A stretch of 64,000 nucleotides of DNA from an uncultured Pseudomonadales bacterium. Lineage in GTDB: Bacteria > Pseudomonadota > Gammaproteobacteria > Pseudomonadales > Pseudohongiellaceae. The translations under genes were made by a program, and so were the position numbers. The notes below the pieces were generated by a model, which did not search any database, had not been told where the DNA came from, and worked only from the letters and a program-made list of their open reading frames with translations. The stretch covers positions 1-64,000 of the forward strand of contig CALKNV010000038.1 in the NCBI GenBank assembly GCA_938091935.1, in the 5' to 3' direction. This document shows, in pieces, positions 40,475 through 50,237 of this stretch (position 1 is its first letter; each line of letters opens with the position of its first letter).

Positions 40475-41623
40475 ATGCTGAAGAAAATTCTGACAGGACT
40501 CGGTGCAGTTCTGGTGTTGGTCATAAGCCTGGCGATAGCAACCTATGTCGCCACCGGCCCCAGCCGGCCAGTCTCAGGATCAAGCAGCGCGGAATGGCTG
40601 CAAGCTGGACCCCATAGGGTCGCCAGCGCCAACTTCACCTTTGTCGATAGCTCGCGTCCGACCGATGAGAATCGCGGATTCCCCGACAAACCCGACCGCA
40701 CTTTCCCCACCACGATCTGGTATCCACAGGGTCTCGACGGGCAGCTACCGCTGATCATTCACAGTCATGGCATCGTCTCGAATGGCACAGAGATGCCTTA
40801 CGTTGCAGAGGCCCTGGCCAGTCACGGATACATCGTAGCCGCCGCCGACTATCCCCTGACATCTGGCTCTACACCGGGCGGTGCCAACGGTGATGATGTG
40901 GTGAACCAACCCGCCGACGTCAGTTTCCTGATTGATTCAGTACTGAATTTGAGTGGGGACGACAAGCCATTTGCAGGTGAGGTCGATAACAGCCGCATCG
41001 GCTTGAGTGGTTATTCACTGGGCGGCCTGACTACCTATCTCACCACTTACCATCCGCGCTGGCGCGACCCCAGAGTGGCCGCAGCGGTCGCTGTAGCAGG
41101 TCCCTCGGCAATCTTTTCCGCCCCCTTCTTCGGCACCACGGATGTGCCTGTGCTGGCAATCGCTGGAACTGCCGATGCATTAATCGAATACGAGAGAAAT
41201 GCAGCGGATCTGGACACTCGTGCACCCAATGTGTCAGTTGTCACAATTGAGGGTGGCTCACACCTGGGATTTGTTGGCGTATCCGACCCGACTTTCCGCT
41301 TCATGGACAATCCTGACACGCTAGGCTGTGGCGCGGTTATGGCAGTATTGGGAGATGACCCCAATGCGGTCTTCAGGACCATGGGAAGCGTCGACGAGGG
41401 CATAGATCCGAATCGTGATCTGCCGGGAATCTGCGATTATGGCTATGGTGAGACTACCCATCCAGGCCGACAGCAGATGATCACCCAACTCGCGACTCTT
41501 AGTTTTTTTGAATCAGTGTTCAGCCCTGATAGCACCCGTCGCGATGCAGCCCGCAACCAACTTACCCGGGCCCTGGCGTCGGATTTTGAAGAAGTAGGCT
41601 TTACGCCCGCATCGCGGCAGTAG
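40475..41623 (+). CDS. membrane-anchored alpha/beta-hydrolase (PAF-acetylhydrolase/dienelactone hydrolase-like)
   Basis: N-terminal TM; TTIWYPQGLDGQLPLIIHSHGIVSNG; IGLSGYSLGGLTTYLTT; VPVLAIAGTADALIEY; IEGGSHLGFVG. Confidence 0.88.
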   Translation: MLKKILTGLGAVLVLVISLAIATYVATGPSRPVSGSSSAEWLQAGPHRVASANFTFVDSSRPTDENRGFPDKPDRTFPTTIWYPQGLDGQLPLIIHSHGIVSNGTEMPYVAEALASHGYIVAAADYPLTSGSTPGGANGDDVVNQPADVSFLIDSVLNLSGDDKPFAGEVDNSRIGLSGYSLGGLTTYLTTYHPRWRDPRVAAAVAVAGPSAIFSAPFFGTTDVPVLAIAGTADALIEYERNAADLDTRAPNVSVVTIEGGSHLGFVGVSDPTFRFMDNPDTLGCGAVMAVLGDDPNAVFRTMGSVDEGIDPNRDLPGICDYGYGETTHPGRQQMITQLATLSFFESVFSPDSTRRDAARNQLTRALASDFEEVGFTPASRQ

Positions 41624-41666
41624 CGAAGGGGGTTTAATTGCAGGCGAATCAATTGATGCGCACGAC

Positions 41667-44012
41667 CTAGACTACCAGGATCAGCTTTTCCGGCAGCAGG
41701 CACTTCTCGTCGTCGCAAAGTTGAACGCAAACATCAAGGCTGAGGCGATTCTCTGCCCCCCCACCCTGCGCGCGACGCCGAGCGTGCAGCTCGAGAGTCA
41801 CAGCGCCGCTGTAAGTAGCCACCGCAGTTTCACCTGACTGCAGCGTCTTAGTGGGCTCCGGGTAGTTTACAGCCACAGTCTCCCAGTCCATGCCTTCACT
41901 CAGAGCCACCACCAGCGGCTCAAAGCTGCCTGCAGCAGACTGTGGTGCCGTGATATGCCACGGTTCAAGAATATCAATGGCCATCGTAACGCGGGCTGAA
42001 TGTTCACCTGCTTCCGGTTCAGGCTCGCTGTCGACCCGCTTGGAAGCAGCAATCTTCAGCACCCCGTTAGCCGCATACTGCAGCGGGTCTCGGGTGCCTT
42101 CTTCACTGCGAGAAGCCAGCCGTAATAGCGAACATTGACTGATAGGATTATCATTAATAACAGCCGCCAGCCCAGTGAGGGCTTTGGTGAAAACCGCATG
42201 AATTGGCAAATCCGAGAATTCTGCGGGCACCCTCGCCTGCCGCTGCTGGAGAGACAGCAGACAGTCCAGCATAGTCGCCACCGGTGACAGAGTAGCGCCA
42301 TCGGCCGCGTTACTGGATCTGACCAGCTTGGGACCCGTTTGGTTGCGTGGACTCAGCAGCAGCACCGCATCATTGGCGTCCCAGAAATCCTTGATGACAC
42401 GCGCTGTCAGAGTGAAGGCCTGCTCCAGATACTCATTTTTAGCGGTGACGTCATACAGCGAGATCAAGGCCTGGATCAGGTTGCTGTAGTCCTCCAGCTG
42501 ACCCGCAATTGACACCACACCATTCAAGTAGATGCGCTTGAGTTCACCCGACTCCTGCAGATTGTTATCGAGCATGCGCTGTACTGCGGCCTCGGCAGCA
42601 TGTAACCATGTAGCCGCATTTTTCCCCGGCACAAGCTGACTGGCCTGTATCAGGGAAGTTGCCATGTGGGCACACCAGCTCACAATGAGCTTGTCATCGC
42701 GCAATGGATGCTCGCGTTGTTCTCGCAAGCTATAGAGGGTAGCTTGCAACTCATCCAAATCCGCGTAGAAATCAGGCCCATATTCCCGCGCAGACGCACC
42801 CAGACTGCGGGACAGATTCAAGATAGTTCGGCCCTCAAAGTTACCCTGAGCAGTCACGCCAAACAGTTCGATCGCCAACTGCGATTGCTTTGGGGGCAAG
42901 CGATCCTCCAGCTCGCACTTATCCCACACGAAAAAAGTCCCTTCCTCCCCCTCACTGTCGGCATCAGTCGCGGAGTAAAATCCACCCTCTTCTAACTGCA
43001 TGTCCCGAAGCACATAATCACAGGTCTGTCTGGCGATACGGGCGAAGAACTCATGTCCCGTAAGCTGGTACGCCGCGCTGTAAACCAGGCCCAACTGGGA
43101 CTGGTTATAGAGCATTTTTTCGAAATGCGGGACCAACCATTCTTCGTCGACGCTGTAGCGATGAAACCCGCCCGCCACTTGATCATAGATTCCGCCTCGA
43201 CCCATACCTTCCAGAGCACGCTGGAGAAAGCCCAAAGCTGCGCCATCGTCATAGCGCGTTACGCGGTCCAACAGAAACAGTAGAATCGGCTCCTGAGGAA
43301 ACTTGGGTGCACCAGCCAAACCACCGAGACTGCGATCTTCCCGCTGAAACAGCGCCTTTAGCGTGTTGTCGACGACACTGCTTTGCAGCACCTCGGTGGG
43401 TTTGCGTTGGTTGAGAATTCTGTTGATCGCCTGGTAAATACTGTGAGCGCTCTTGTCCAATTCTCCCCGCTTATCCTGCCAGGCAGAGTGAATCTGATTG
43501 AGGATTTGCATAAAAGAGGGAGCAGGATAGTAGGTGCCGCCAAAGAAAGGGCGCCCGTCAGGTAATAAAAAGTTAGACATGGGCCATCCCCCATGACCCG
43601 AAACCAGCTGCACGCCGGTCATGTAGATTTCATCAATATCCGGAAACTGCTCCCGGTCCATTTTGATACTGATGAAATGCTGGTTTAGAAGTTTAGCCAC
43701 CTCAATATTGTCAAAGCTCTCTACTTCCATGACGTGACACCAATGGCAGGTTGAGTAGCCGATTGAGAGAAAAATCGGTTTGTTTTCTGCCCTGGCCGCA
43801 GCAAACGCCTCGTCTCCCCACGGATACCAGTTAACCGGATTGTGTGCGTGCTGCAGCAGGTAGGGAGAATCCTCCAGAATCAGGCGATTGATGAACAGGC
43901 TCGCACCCGTTTCTTCGTCAAGGTGGTCGGTGCGCTTGTCGTAGCTGCCTTCCTTGAGCGCCTCAGCGTCCCGCAACCTGGCCTCTAGAGTGCTGTTTTC
44001 AGTTTCCGCCAT
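41667..44012 (-). CDS. DUF255/YyaL-type thioredoxin-domain protein with C-terminal DsbD-alpha-like domain
   Basis: [52 protein letters not shown]; catalytic-like helical domain; C-terminal [30 protein letters not shown]...[21 protein letters not shown]. Confidence 0.92.
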   Translation of the reverse strand: MAETENSTLEARLRDAEALKEGSYDKRTDHLDEETGASLFINRLILEDSPYLLQHAHNPVNWYPWGDEAFAAARAENKPIFLSIGYSTCHWCHVMEVESFDNIEVAKLLNQHFISIKMDREQFPDIDEIYMTGVQLVSGHGGWPMSNFLLPDGRPFFGGTYYPAPSFMQILNQIHSAWQDKRGELDKSAHSIYQAINRILNQRKPTEVLQSSVVDNTLKALFQREDRSLGGLAGAPKFPQEPILLFLLDRVTRYDDGAALGFLQRALEGMGRGGIYDQVAGGFHRYSVDEEWLVPHFEKMLYNQSQLGLVYSAAYQLTGHEFFARIARQTCDYVLRDMQLEEGGFYSATDADSEGEEGTFFVWDKCELEDRLPPKQSQLAIELFGVTAQGNFEGRTILNLSRSLGASAREYGPDFYADLDELQATLYSLREQREHPLRDDKLIVSWCAHMATSLIQASQLVPGKNAATWLHAAEAAVQRMLDNNLQESGELKRIYLNGVVSIAGQLEDYSNLIQALISLYDVTAKNEYLEQAFTLTARVIKDFWDANDAVLLLSPRNQTGPKLVRSSNAADGATLSPVATMLDCLLSLQQRQARVPAEFSDLPIHAVFTKALTGLAAVINDNPISQCSLLRLASRSEEGTRDPLQYAANGVLKIAASKRVDSEPEPEAGEHSARVTMAIDILEPWHITAPQSAAGSFEPLVVALSEGMDWETVAVNYPEPTKTLQSGETAVATYSGAVTLELHARRRAQGGGAENRLSLDVCVQLCDDEKCLLPEKLILVV

Positions 44013-44134
44013 AATGAAACCTATATGCTAAACCTTTAAATTAAGTCCTTGAGCAGAGCAGGCTCTCTGCCAGCCTGATCAGACGTGTATTTGTATCCGT
44101 TTGCGTTCAACTAAATTTGTCAGAAGCCAGAATC

Positions 44135-44452
44135 ATGGAAACCCAGTCAACCTTTCCTGAAGACCAGACAAGCCTGATACTGAATCTAAGTGGGAAATTT
44201 GATTACACCTGCCAGGAGGCTTTCCAAAAGGCCTTTGAAGCGACCAACCCCCTTCCCCAGCGTAACGTGATTAATGCTCTTGAAGTTCACTCCATAGACA
44301 GTTCAGAATTGGGCATGCTGCTATTGCTCCGCAATCATGCCGGTGCGGACGAGGCCAATGTCGCCATTATTAATGTCCAGCCCGACATTCAAAAATTGCT
44401 GCAATCCTGCAAGTTGGCTAAGCTTTCCGACGTGTCAGCCTTCGGCTCATAA
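44135..44452 (+). CDS. stand-alone STAS domain protein
   Basis: LILNLSGKFDYTCQEAFQKAFEA...VINALEVHSIDSSELGMLLLLRNHAG; ATG 44135 preferred over TTG 44117. Confidence 0.85.
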   Translation: METQSTFPEDQTSLILNLSGKFDYTCQEAFQKAFEATNPLPQRNVINALEVHSIDSSELGMLLLLRNHAGADEANVAIINVQPDIQKLLQSCKLAKLSDVSAFGS

Positions 44453-44603
44453 CCCGTCATAACCATCTTCCCCTCAGTCCCGCGCACCAGCCCGGACCTA
44501 GCGAAAAAGATCCGGCAACAAACCTGTGAAAGAAAAACCCGCACGACCGGTTCTTATTCAGTAACCACTCCGCATTCGCGTGAGCGGTCCTCAATTGCCC
44601 TTT

Positions 44604-44635
44604 TGATACCCCTGCGCCTGCGGGGGGTTTTTTTA
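44604..44635 (+). terminator. probable intrinsic terminator
   Basis: ACCCCT-GCGCCTGCG-GGGGGTTTTTTT; short G/C stem then a long T-run. Confidence 0.6.
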
Positions 44636-44690
44636 CTAAACTGGAAGTTACTGCGTGCCGTCACCAATAGCTAGCTTGCAAGCAGGACCG

Positions 44691-45095
44691 CTAACTCACC
44701 CGGATGAGCGCCTCTAGCTCATCTGGAAAATAAGGGCGGTTACGCTCATTAACTGCAGTAGCGGTGATCCTCGCCTGGAGAACCGCAGTTTGATCTGCCG
44801 CCAGGGCTATGGACTGCTCAAAAACCAGTTTTACCGGCGAAGGCCGCTGCGGACTGACCGTCACCACAAATTCTTCACCGGCTCGCAGCGAGCGTCGGTA
44901 GTCAATTTCTGCCCGTACCACCACAATAATTATGCCGCGCACAGTCAGCTCAGCAAAACTCAGCCCACGACTGAGCAGGTATTCATGCCGAGCGTGCTCC
45001 AGGTAATGCTGATAGACGGCATTATTAACAATGCCCTGCAGATCGCACTCATAGTCTCTAACCTTCATTTGCAAACTGAATGGAATGTCAGTCAC
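44691..45095 (-). CDS. acyl-CoA thioesterase (4HBT, YbgC-like)
   Basis: MKVRDYECDLQGIVNNAVYQHYLEHARHEYLLSRG; IDYRRSLRAGEEFVVTV. Confidence 0.92.
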   Translation of the reverse strand: MTDIPFSLQMKVRDYECDLQGIVNNAVYQHYLEHARHEYLLSRGLSFAELTVRGIIIVVVRAEIDYRRSLRAGEEFVVTVSPQRPSPVKLVFEQSIALAADQTAVLQARITATAVNERNRPYFPDELEALIRVS

Positions 45096-45567
45096 AGTAC
45101 TTATACCTGATAAGGCTTTCAGCGGAGGAAGCTGCAGCCTATCTCATTTTTTCCGCACCTCATAGTTGGCGAACTCACAATCCAGTCCGATACTGAATTT
45201 AAAGGAGCAGTACATCAGCAGAAGGATTTTCTAAATCGCAAGCAAAACGAATTAACATGGCAGCTACAGGGAGCTTCTGCCTGGGACGGGTGGTTAAACA
45301 TCGGCTCTACGGCTACCGCGGCGTACTCCATGCCTTCAATCTTTGCCCGCTCTTTTGACCTGCAGTGACTGCTCCTTCGGCAAGCCCTGCCCAAAGCTCG
45401 CCGGTGATGATGATTCCCGAATTCTACTGGGTTAGAATCCCCAAGTGAGAGGAAGTGGCCGTTATTCCAGTATCTGCCATCACTGCTCTTGCCCCATGGT
45501 AGATATCACTATTGCTTTCGTGCCAGAATCTGCCCGAATTTCGTCCTGATCCTGTTAGAGAAACCCT

Positions 45568-46404
45568 ATGAAATCAATCCCTACCCTGCTATCCGCTCTT
45601 GCCCTGGCTACAGTTTCGCTATGCGGCCAGTCATTTGCCGACCACCACGGTGAAGCCGAAATGATGACGCTCGAAAGTGTCAGCCGCGGCGACCATCGCA
45701 GCGAAGCTAATAGAGTCCGTAATGAATGGCGCCATCCCGTGGAAACCCTTGAATTTTTTGGCCTGGAACCTAATACAACCGTGATCGAGATACTGCCCTC
45801 TACGGGTTGGTACGCCGAAATTATTGCGCCTTATGTTCGCGACCACGGCAAATACTATGCCGCACATTTTTCGCCAAACGCCTCTTCCGGCTATATGCCA
45901 CGCATCCTCGGTGTATTTGAAGAGAAAATCACAGACCGGCCCGACCTGTATGGCCGCGTTACTGTGCGCCATTTGAATCCTCCCCACGAGGTAGTGATTG
46001 CGCCAGCAGAAAGCGCAGACATGGCACTAACGTTCCGCAACGTTCACAACTGGATCCTGGCTGAACAGGAGCATGAGTTCTTTGCCTCGTTTTATGCCGC
46101 GCTTAAGCCCGGCGGCGTTCTCGGCGTCGTTGAACACCGCGCCAAGCCTGGGACCAGCGTGCAAGTCATGAAGGATTCCGGTTACGTCACCGAGGCCTAC
46201 GTCAAAGAAGTTGCGGCTGCCGCAGGTTTCGAGTTTGTCGAGTCCTCTGAGATCAACGCCAACCCAAGAGACACCGCCGATCATCCAGAGGGCGTTTGGA
46301 CACTCCCTCCAAACTATCAGATGGGAGACACCGATCGCGACAAATATGCCGCGATTGGTGAGAGTGACCGCATGACCCTGAAGTTCATGAAACCAATGAA
46401 CTGA
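45568..46404 (+). CDS. exported SAM-methyltransferase-like protein (COG4798-type)
   Basis: Signal peptide; HPVETLEFFGLEPNTTVIEILPSTGWYAEIIAPYVRDHGKYYAAHF; ALKPGGVLGVVEHRA. Confidence 0.85.
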   Translation: MKSIPTLLSALALATVSLCGQSFADHHGEAEMMTLESVSRGDHRSEANRVRNEWRHPVETLEFFGLEPNTTVIEILPSTGWYAEIIAPYVRDHGKYYAAHFSPNASSGYMPRILGVFEEKITDRPDLYGRVTVRHLNPPHEVVIAPAESADMALTFRNVHNWILAEQEHEFFASFYAALKPGGVLGVVEHRAKPGTSVQVMKDSGYVTEAYVKEVAAAAGFEFVESSEINANPRDTADHPEGVWTLPPNYQMGDTDRDKYAAIGESDRMTLKFMKPMN

Positions 46405-46439
46405 GACCTTAATCGTTTTCCAGTAAGGACAAGCATGCC

Positions 46440-47051
46440 ATGAGTCTCGCAGTAGAATTTCATTACGATTTCGGTAGCCCCAATACCTATTTCTGCCACC
46501 GGGTTATTCCCGAGATTGTGGAACGCACAGGGCAATCGTTTACCTACTTTCCAGTTTTGCTGGGTGGTTTATTCAAAGCAACCAACAACCGCTCGCCGAT
46601 GGAACAGTTCGCCGATGTAAAGAACAAAAGAGAATACCAGGCCAGAGAGACTGAGCGCTTCATTACTCGCCATACGCTGGCTGATTACAAATTTAACCCA
46701 CACTTTCCGGTCAACACGTTACATCTGATGCGCGGCGCTGTATTTGCCAGCCACCAGGACTACTATGCGCTTTATATAGAAGCCATGTACCAGTGTATGT
46801 GGGAGCAAGGCAAAGACATGTCTGATCTTGAAGTAGTCGCTGAATCATTAACCACGCATGGCTTACCAGCAGACGAAATCGTATTTGGCATGCAGGATCC
46901 TGCAATTAAACAGGAGCTGATCGATAATACTGCTCGCTCTGTAGAACGCGGCGCTTTCGGCTCACCTACGTTTTTTGTCGGCGATGAAATGTTTTTCGGT
47001 AAGGACCGACTGCGGGAAGTGGAAGAAGAAATTATCGCCCAGCTGGGTTAA
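46440..47051 (+). CDS. 2-hydroxychromene-2-carboxylate isomerase / DsbA-family oxidoreductase
   Basis: VEFHYDFGSPNTYFCHRVIPEIVERTGQSFTYFPVLLGGLFKATNN; ERGAFGSPTFFVGDEMFFGKDRL. Confidence 0.93.
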   Translation: MSLAVEFHYDFGSPNTYFCHRVIPEIVERTGQSFTYFPVLLGGLFKATNNRSPMEQFADVKNKREYQARETERFITRHTLADYKFNPHFPVNTLHLMRGAVFASHQDYYALYIEAMYQCMWEQGKDMSDLEVVAESLTTHGLPADEIVFGMQDPAIKQELIDNTARSVERGAFGSPTFFVGDEMFFGKDRLREVEEEIIAQLG

Positions 47052-47098
47052 ACGCTAGCCGGGTTAAACCCGAGCCCATGCAAAACATTTGAGTCGCA

Positions 47099-47719
47099 CT
47101 AATCGGCGCGATCGAAGTAGCGTACCAACTCAATTGGCTCTCGAAAAGAATCGGGCTGAATCATCATCTCGATACGAAGCCTTGCGCCATTGGCTTCCAG
47201 GGTATAGGTCTCGATAGTAAAGCCACCGTCGCGCGGCCTGCCTTCCACAACCAGGGCGTTGGCTTCGAACAAGCCCGAAGACCAGTCCTCTCCTCCCTCT
47301 GAGTAAAAGTCTGCTGCTGATGCTCGGCGGCGGCGGCCGTCAGTGTGAAACACGCGCGGAAAATCATTTTCGTAGGTAAAGCGTAGTTCGGGTTCGGCGA
47401 CCTCTATGGTCAGCACATCATCGTAGGAGATCCGATCATAAAGCTCGTGCTCTGGAGGACCGCCGCGATAAAAATCTTCCTGGCGATTAAAGAAACCGCG
47501 ACCACCTTTACCACCACCGGCCTCTATCGCCTCTTCCACCGCATCGTCCGTGTTGTCGCTGAGTTCATCGTTTATGACCCATTGCCCCGCTAGACCTGCA
47601 CGAATATCCACATCTTGAGCAAGGCTATAGCTTGCCCCGAGGGTTAGCACCAGGGTGAGTAGGCTGAATCTGACCATCTGGAATGGCTGCAACATCGATA
47701 AATCTCTATAGACTTGCAA
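47099..47719 (-). CDS. hypothetical exported protein
   Basis: Signal-like N-terminus ending SLAQ; conserved-looking GLAGQWVINDELSDNTDDAVEEAIEAGG. Confidence 0.65.
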   Translation of the reverse strand: MQVYRDLSMLQPFQMVRFSLLTLVLTLGASYSLAQDVDIRAGLAGQWVINDELSDNTDDAVEEAIEAGGGKGGRGFFNRQEDFYRGGPPEHELYDRISYDDVLTIEVAEPELRFTYENDFPRVFHTDGRRRRASAADFYSEGGEDWSSGLFEANALVVEGRPRDGGFTIETYTLEANGARLRIEMMIQPDSFREPIELVRYFDRAD

Positions 47720-47766
47720 GGCAATTATTCAAACGGGTTTGCGGAAAAAGTGCAAGCTCAGGTGCC

Positions 47767-49167
47767 TTAGTCACCTGAGCTCTGTTCACCGGGCGCTTTA
47801 AAGAATTCGGCACAATTGCCAATGCTCAACTTTGCCGCGATCACCAACACTACAAACAGCAAGACATAATAAATCGGGAAAGCGGCAAGGGCGTCAACAA
47901 ACACACGTTCGTTTATCATCTCCTCACTCATTCCCGCTTCCTGCGCATTGCGCAGAGAGGCCACCAGCGCCGTGTACAGCAAGCTAGCGACGCCTAAACC
48001 CAGATTAAGAGCAAGCCCTTTAAAGCTGAGGACGGTTGCTCGAATATCAGATTCGGCTTCACGATTGAGATAATAGCTGGCCTGAAACTGCACCATCCCC
48101 ATCATGGCAAAAGCACCCACAGCGAACAGCACACCAAAGTAAGGGACGGCAAAACTGATACCCACCAAACCAGACATCAGGACCGCTGACAGTACCAGAA
48201 AGTTGAAAAACGGCGAGCGATTACTCACCAAATAGCGTGAAATCCTGGCATTCAGTATACCAATCAGCGACATGCCAGCGCCCACGAAACCAAACCAGGA
48301 TACGGGTATATCGATCAAGCGGTAGTACTCGCTGGCTAGCACCGCGAACTGACGCGCCACGGAATCCAGCGCCAGTGCCGCGAGAATCACGAACAGCACA
48401 AAACGGTGGCCCACGGTCCAACGCGCTGCGCTGAGAATTTGTCGAAATGGCTCAAGCAGGGAAACACCTGTTCGCTCCTTATCGCCTTGATCATCCCCTG
48501 AGTCGGGCTTGGCATCCAGATCATAAAACCCCAATGCTGTAACCAGCACCACGCAGGCAGTAAGCAGGGTCAAGATAACGGGAAGACGAATGACCACAGA
48601 ATCGGGGAGCTGCCAGGATGCATTAAGCAGCGCCAGCATCCGATTGACGATGGCAGGATCATAGGCAAAGGCGCCCAGGATCATAGTGGTGAAGAATCCG
48701 ATGGAAACAACGAATGTGGTTCGCTCCAGCACCTTGGCCCACTCGTCCTCTCTCCCCAGCGCCTTCAGAGAATCATAGGCCAGCGCCTCATCCGCGCCGC
48801 TGGCAGCCGCCTCTGATAAACCAGAGCAGATCCGATTGCCCAGAAACATGAGGAATAATAGAGGAGATGCGCCGATTGGCGCGAAAACAATTAACGCCAT
48901 CTCCAGCACCATCAGTAGCGCTGCAAAAATCAGCAGGCGCTTGCGACCAACTATGTCCGCCAGGGCACCGGAAGGTACCTCCGCCAGCACAATGCTCACC
49001 GCCCACACCATGTTGAGGATGGCAAACTGTTCCAGCGTGAGCCCGTAGTCGAGAAACAGGATAGTGAATATTGGGTAGTAGAAACGCGCCGTATAGAACA
49101 GCCGAAAAACAATGAAGCGGCGAATATTGCCCTCCAGCTGCTCCTTACTGGCTGTTACTGCACTCAT
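47767..49167 (-). CDS. MFS transporter
   Basis: FTILFLDYGLTLEQFAILNMVWAVSIVLAEVPSGALADIVGRKRLLIFAALLM; polytopic. Confidence 0.92.
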   Translation of the reverse strand: MSAVTASKEQLEGNIRRFIVFRLFYTARFYYPIFTILFLDYGLTLEQFAILNMVWAVSIVLAEVPSGALADIVGRKRLLIFAALLMVLEMALIVFAPIGASPLLFLMFLGNRICSGLSEAAASGADEALAYDSLKALGREDEWAKVLERTTFVVSIGFFTTMILGAFAYDPAIVNRMLALLNASWQLPDSVVIRLPVILTLLTACVVLVTALGFYDLDAKPDSGDDQGDKERTGVSLLEPFRQILSAARWTVGHRFVLFVILAALALDSVARQFAVLASEYYRLIDIPVSWFGFVGAGMSLIGILNARISRYLVSNRSPFFNFLVLSAVLMSGLVGISFAVPYFGVLFAVGAFAMMGMVQFQASYYLNREAESDIRATVLSFKGLALNLGLGVASLLYTALVASLRNAQEAGMSEEMINERVFVDALAAFPIYYVLLFVVLVIAAKLSIGNCAEFFKAPGEQSSGD

Positions 49168-49183
49168 GATTCAGTCATTCGGC

Positions 49184-50065
49184 TTAGGCTATATGGCGGT
49201 GGCGCCAGTCAGCGATGGCCTGGCCGATTTCATCAGGCGAGTCTTCCTGCAGAAAATGATTACCTTTTACAGTTACTTCCTCCTGATTCGGCCAGGAGCG
49301 GCAAAATTCCCGCTGCGGGCCAATCAGAATTGCACCGGGTTCAGCATTAATGAATAGCTTGGGTAGCTCGGCACTTGCCAGCCAGTCCGCATAGTCCTGC
49401 ACCAGCGCAACCACCTCCGCCGGTTCACCACTAATCGGTATTTGTCGCGGCCAGGACAGGGTTGGTCGGCGGCCTTCTCCAGGCTCACCAAAGGGCCGTC
49501 GGTACACCGCCATCTCTGCATCGCTTAATTCTCTGAGAATAGAGCCAGGTAACACTCTTTCAACAAAAACATTCTTGTCCAGCACCATCTCTTCACCAGC
49601 GGGAGAACGGAAGCCCTGAAATACGCCGCGCGCAGCCTCCGGCCACTCCTCCCAGGTAACAGGCCGGACAATGCCCTCCATGTAGGCAATACCATTAACC
49701 GACTCACGATGCCGATTAGCCCAATCAAAACCCAAGGCTGAGCCCCAATCGTGGATTACCCAGGTCACATTGTCTTTAACGCCAAGCGCCTCTAATGCGC
49801 CATCCAGATACTGCCTGTGCTCCATGAAGCCGTAGCGCTCTGGTCCAGAGTCTTCAAGTTTGTCGGAATCGCCCATGCCAATCAGGTCTATTGCGATACA
49901 GCGCCCTTGATCCTGCAGGTGCGGCATAATATTGCGCCACAAATAAGATGAAGTCGGATTGCCATGCTGGAAGACAATGGGATCGCCCTCCCCCATTTCC
50001 ACGTAGGCCATGGTCTTGCCGTTTACGGTCACGGTTTTCTTGGGATGTTCCGCAGTGCTGATCAT
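49184..50065 (-). CDS. haloalkane dehalogenase, HLD-II / LinB-like
   Basis: [17 protein letters not shown] (halide Asn), [45 protein letters not shown] (nucleophile Asp + Trp), [10 protein letters not shown] (Glu), [28 protein letters not shown] (His); start [10 protein letters not shown] at 50065 preferred. Confidence 0.95.
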   Translation of the reverse strand: MISTAEHPKKTVTVNGKTMAYVEMGEGDPIVFQHGNPTSSYLWRNIMPHLQDQGRCIAIDLIGMGDSDKLEDSGPERYGFMEHRQYLDGALEALGVKDNVTWVIHDWGSALGFDWANRHRESVNGIAYMEGIVRPVTWEEWPEAARGVFQGFRSPAGEEMVLDKNVFVERVLPGSILRELSDAEMAVYRRPFGEPGEGRRPTLSWPRQIPISGEPAEVVALVQDYADWLASAELPKLFINAEPGAILIGPQREFCRSWPNQEEVTVKGNHFLQEDSPDEIGQAIADWRHRHIA

Positions 50066-50237
50066 GTAGAGCCTCGGATGCGTCTGTTTACTCTGATTTT
50101 GGCCTTGATTATTCAAGCTTCTGGAGAATACCACTGAACTGTCAGGTTTCAATGAATTGAACAAGCTACCTGACTTCATATATTCTCCACTTCCGCATTA
50201 AACAGTAGTCGTAAGCTAAATTACGGGGGAATACCGA

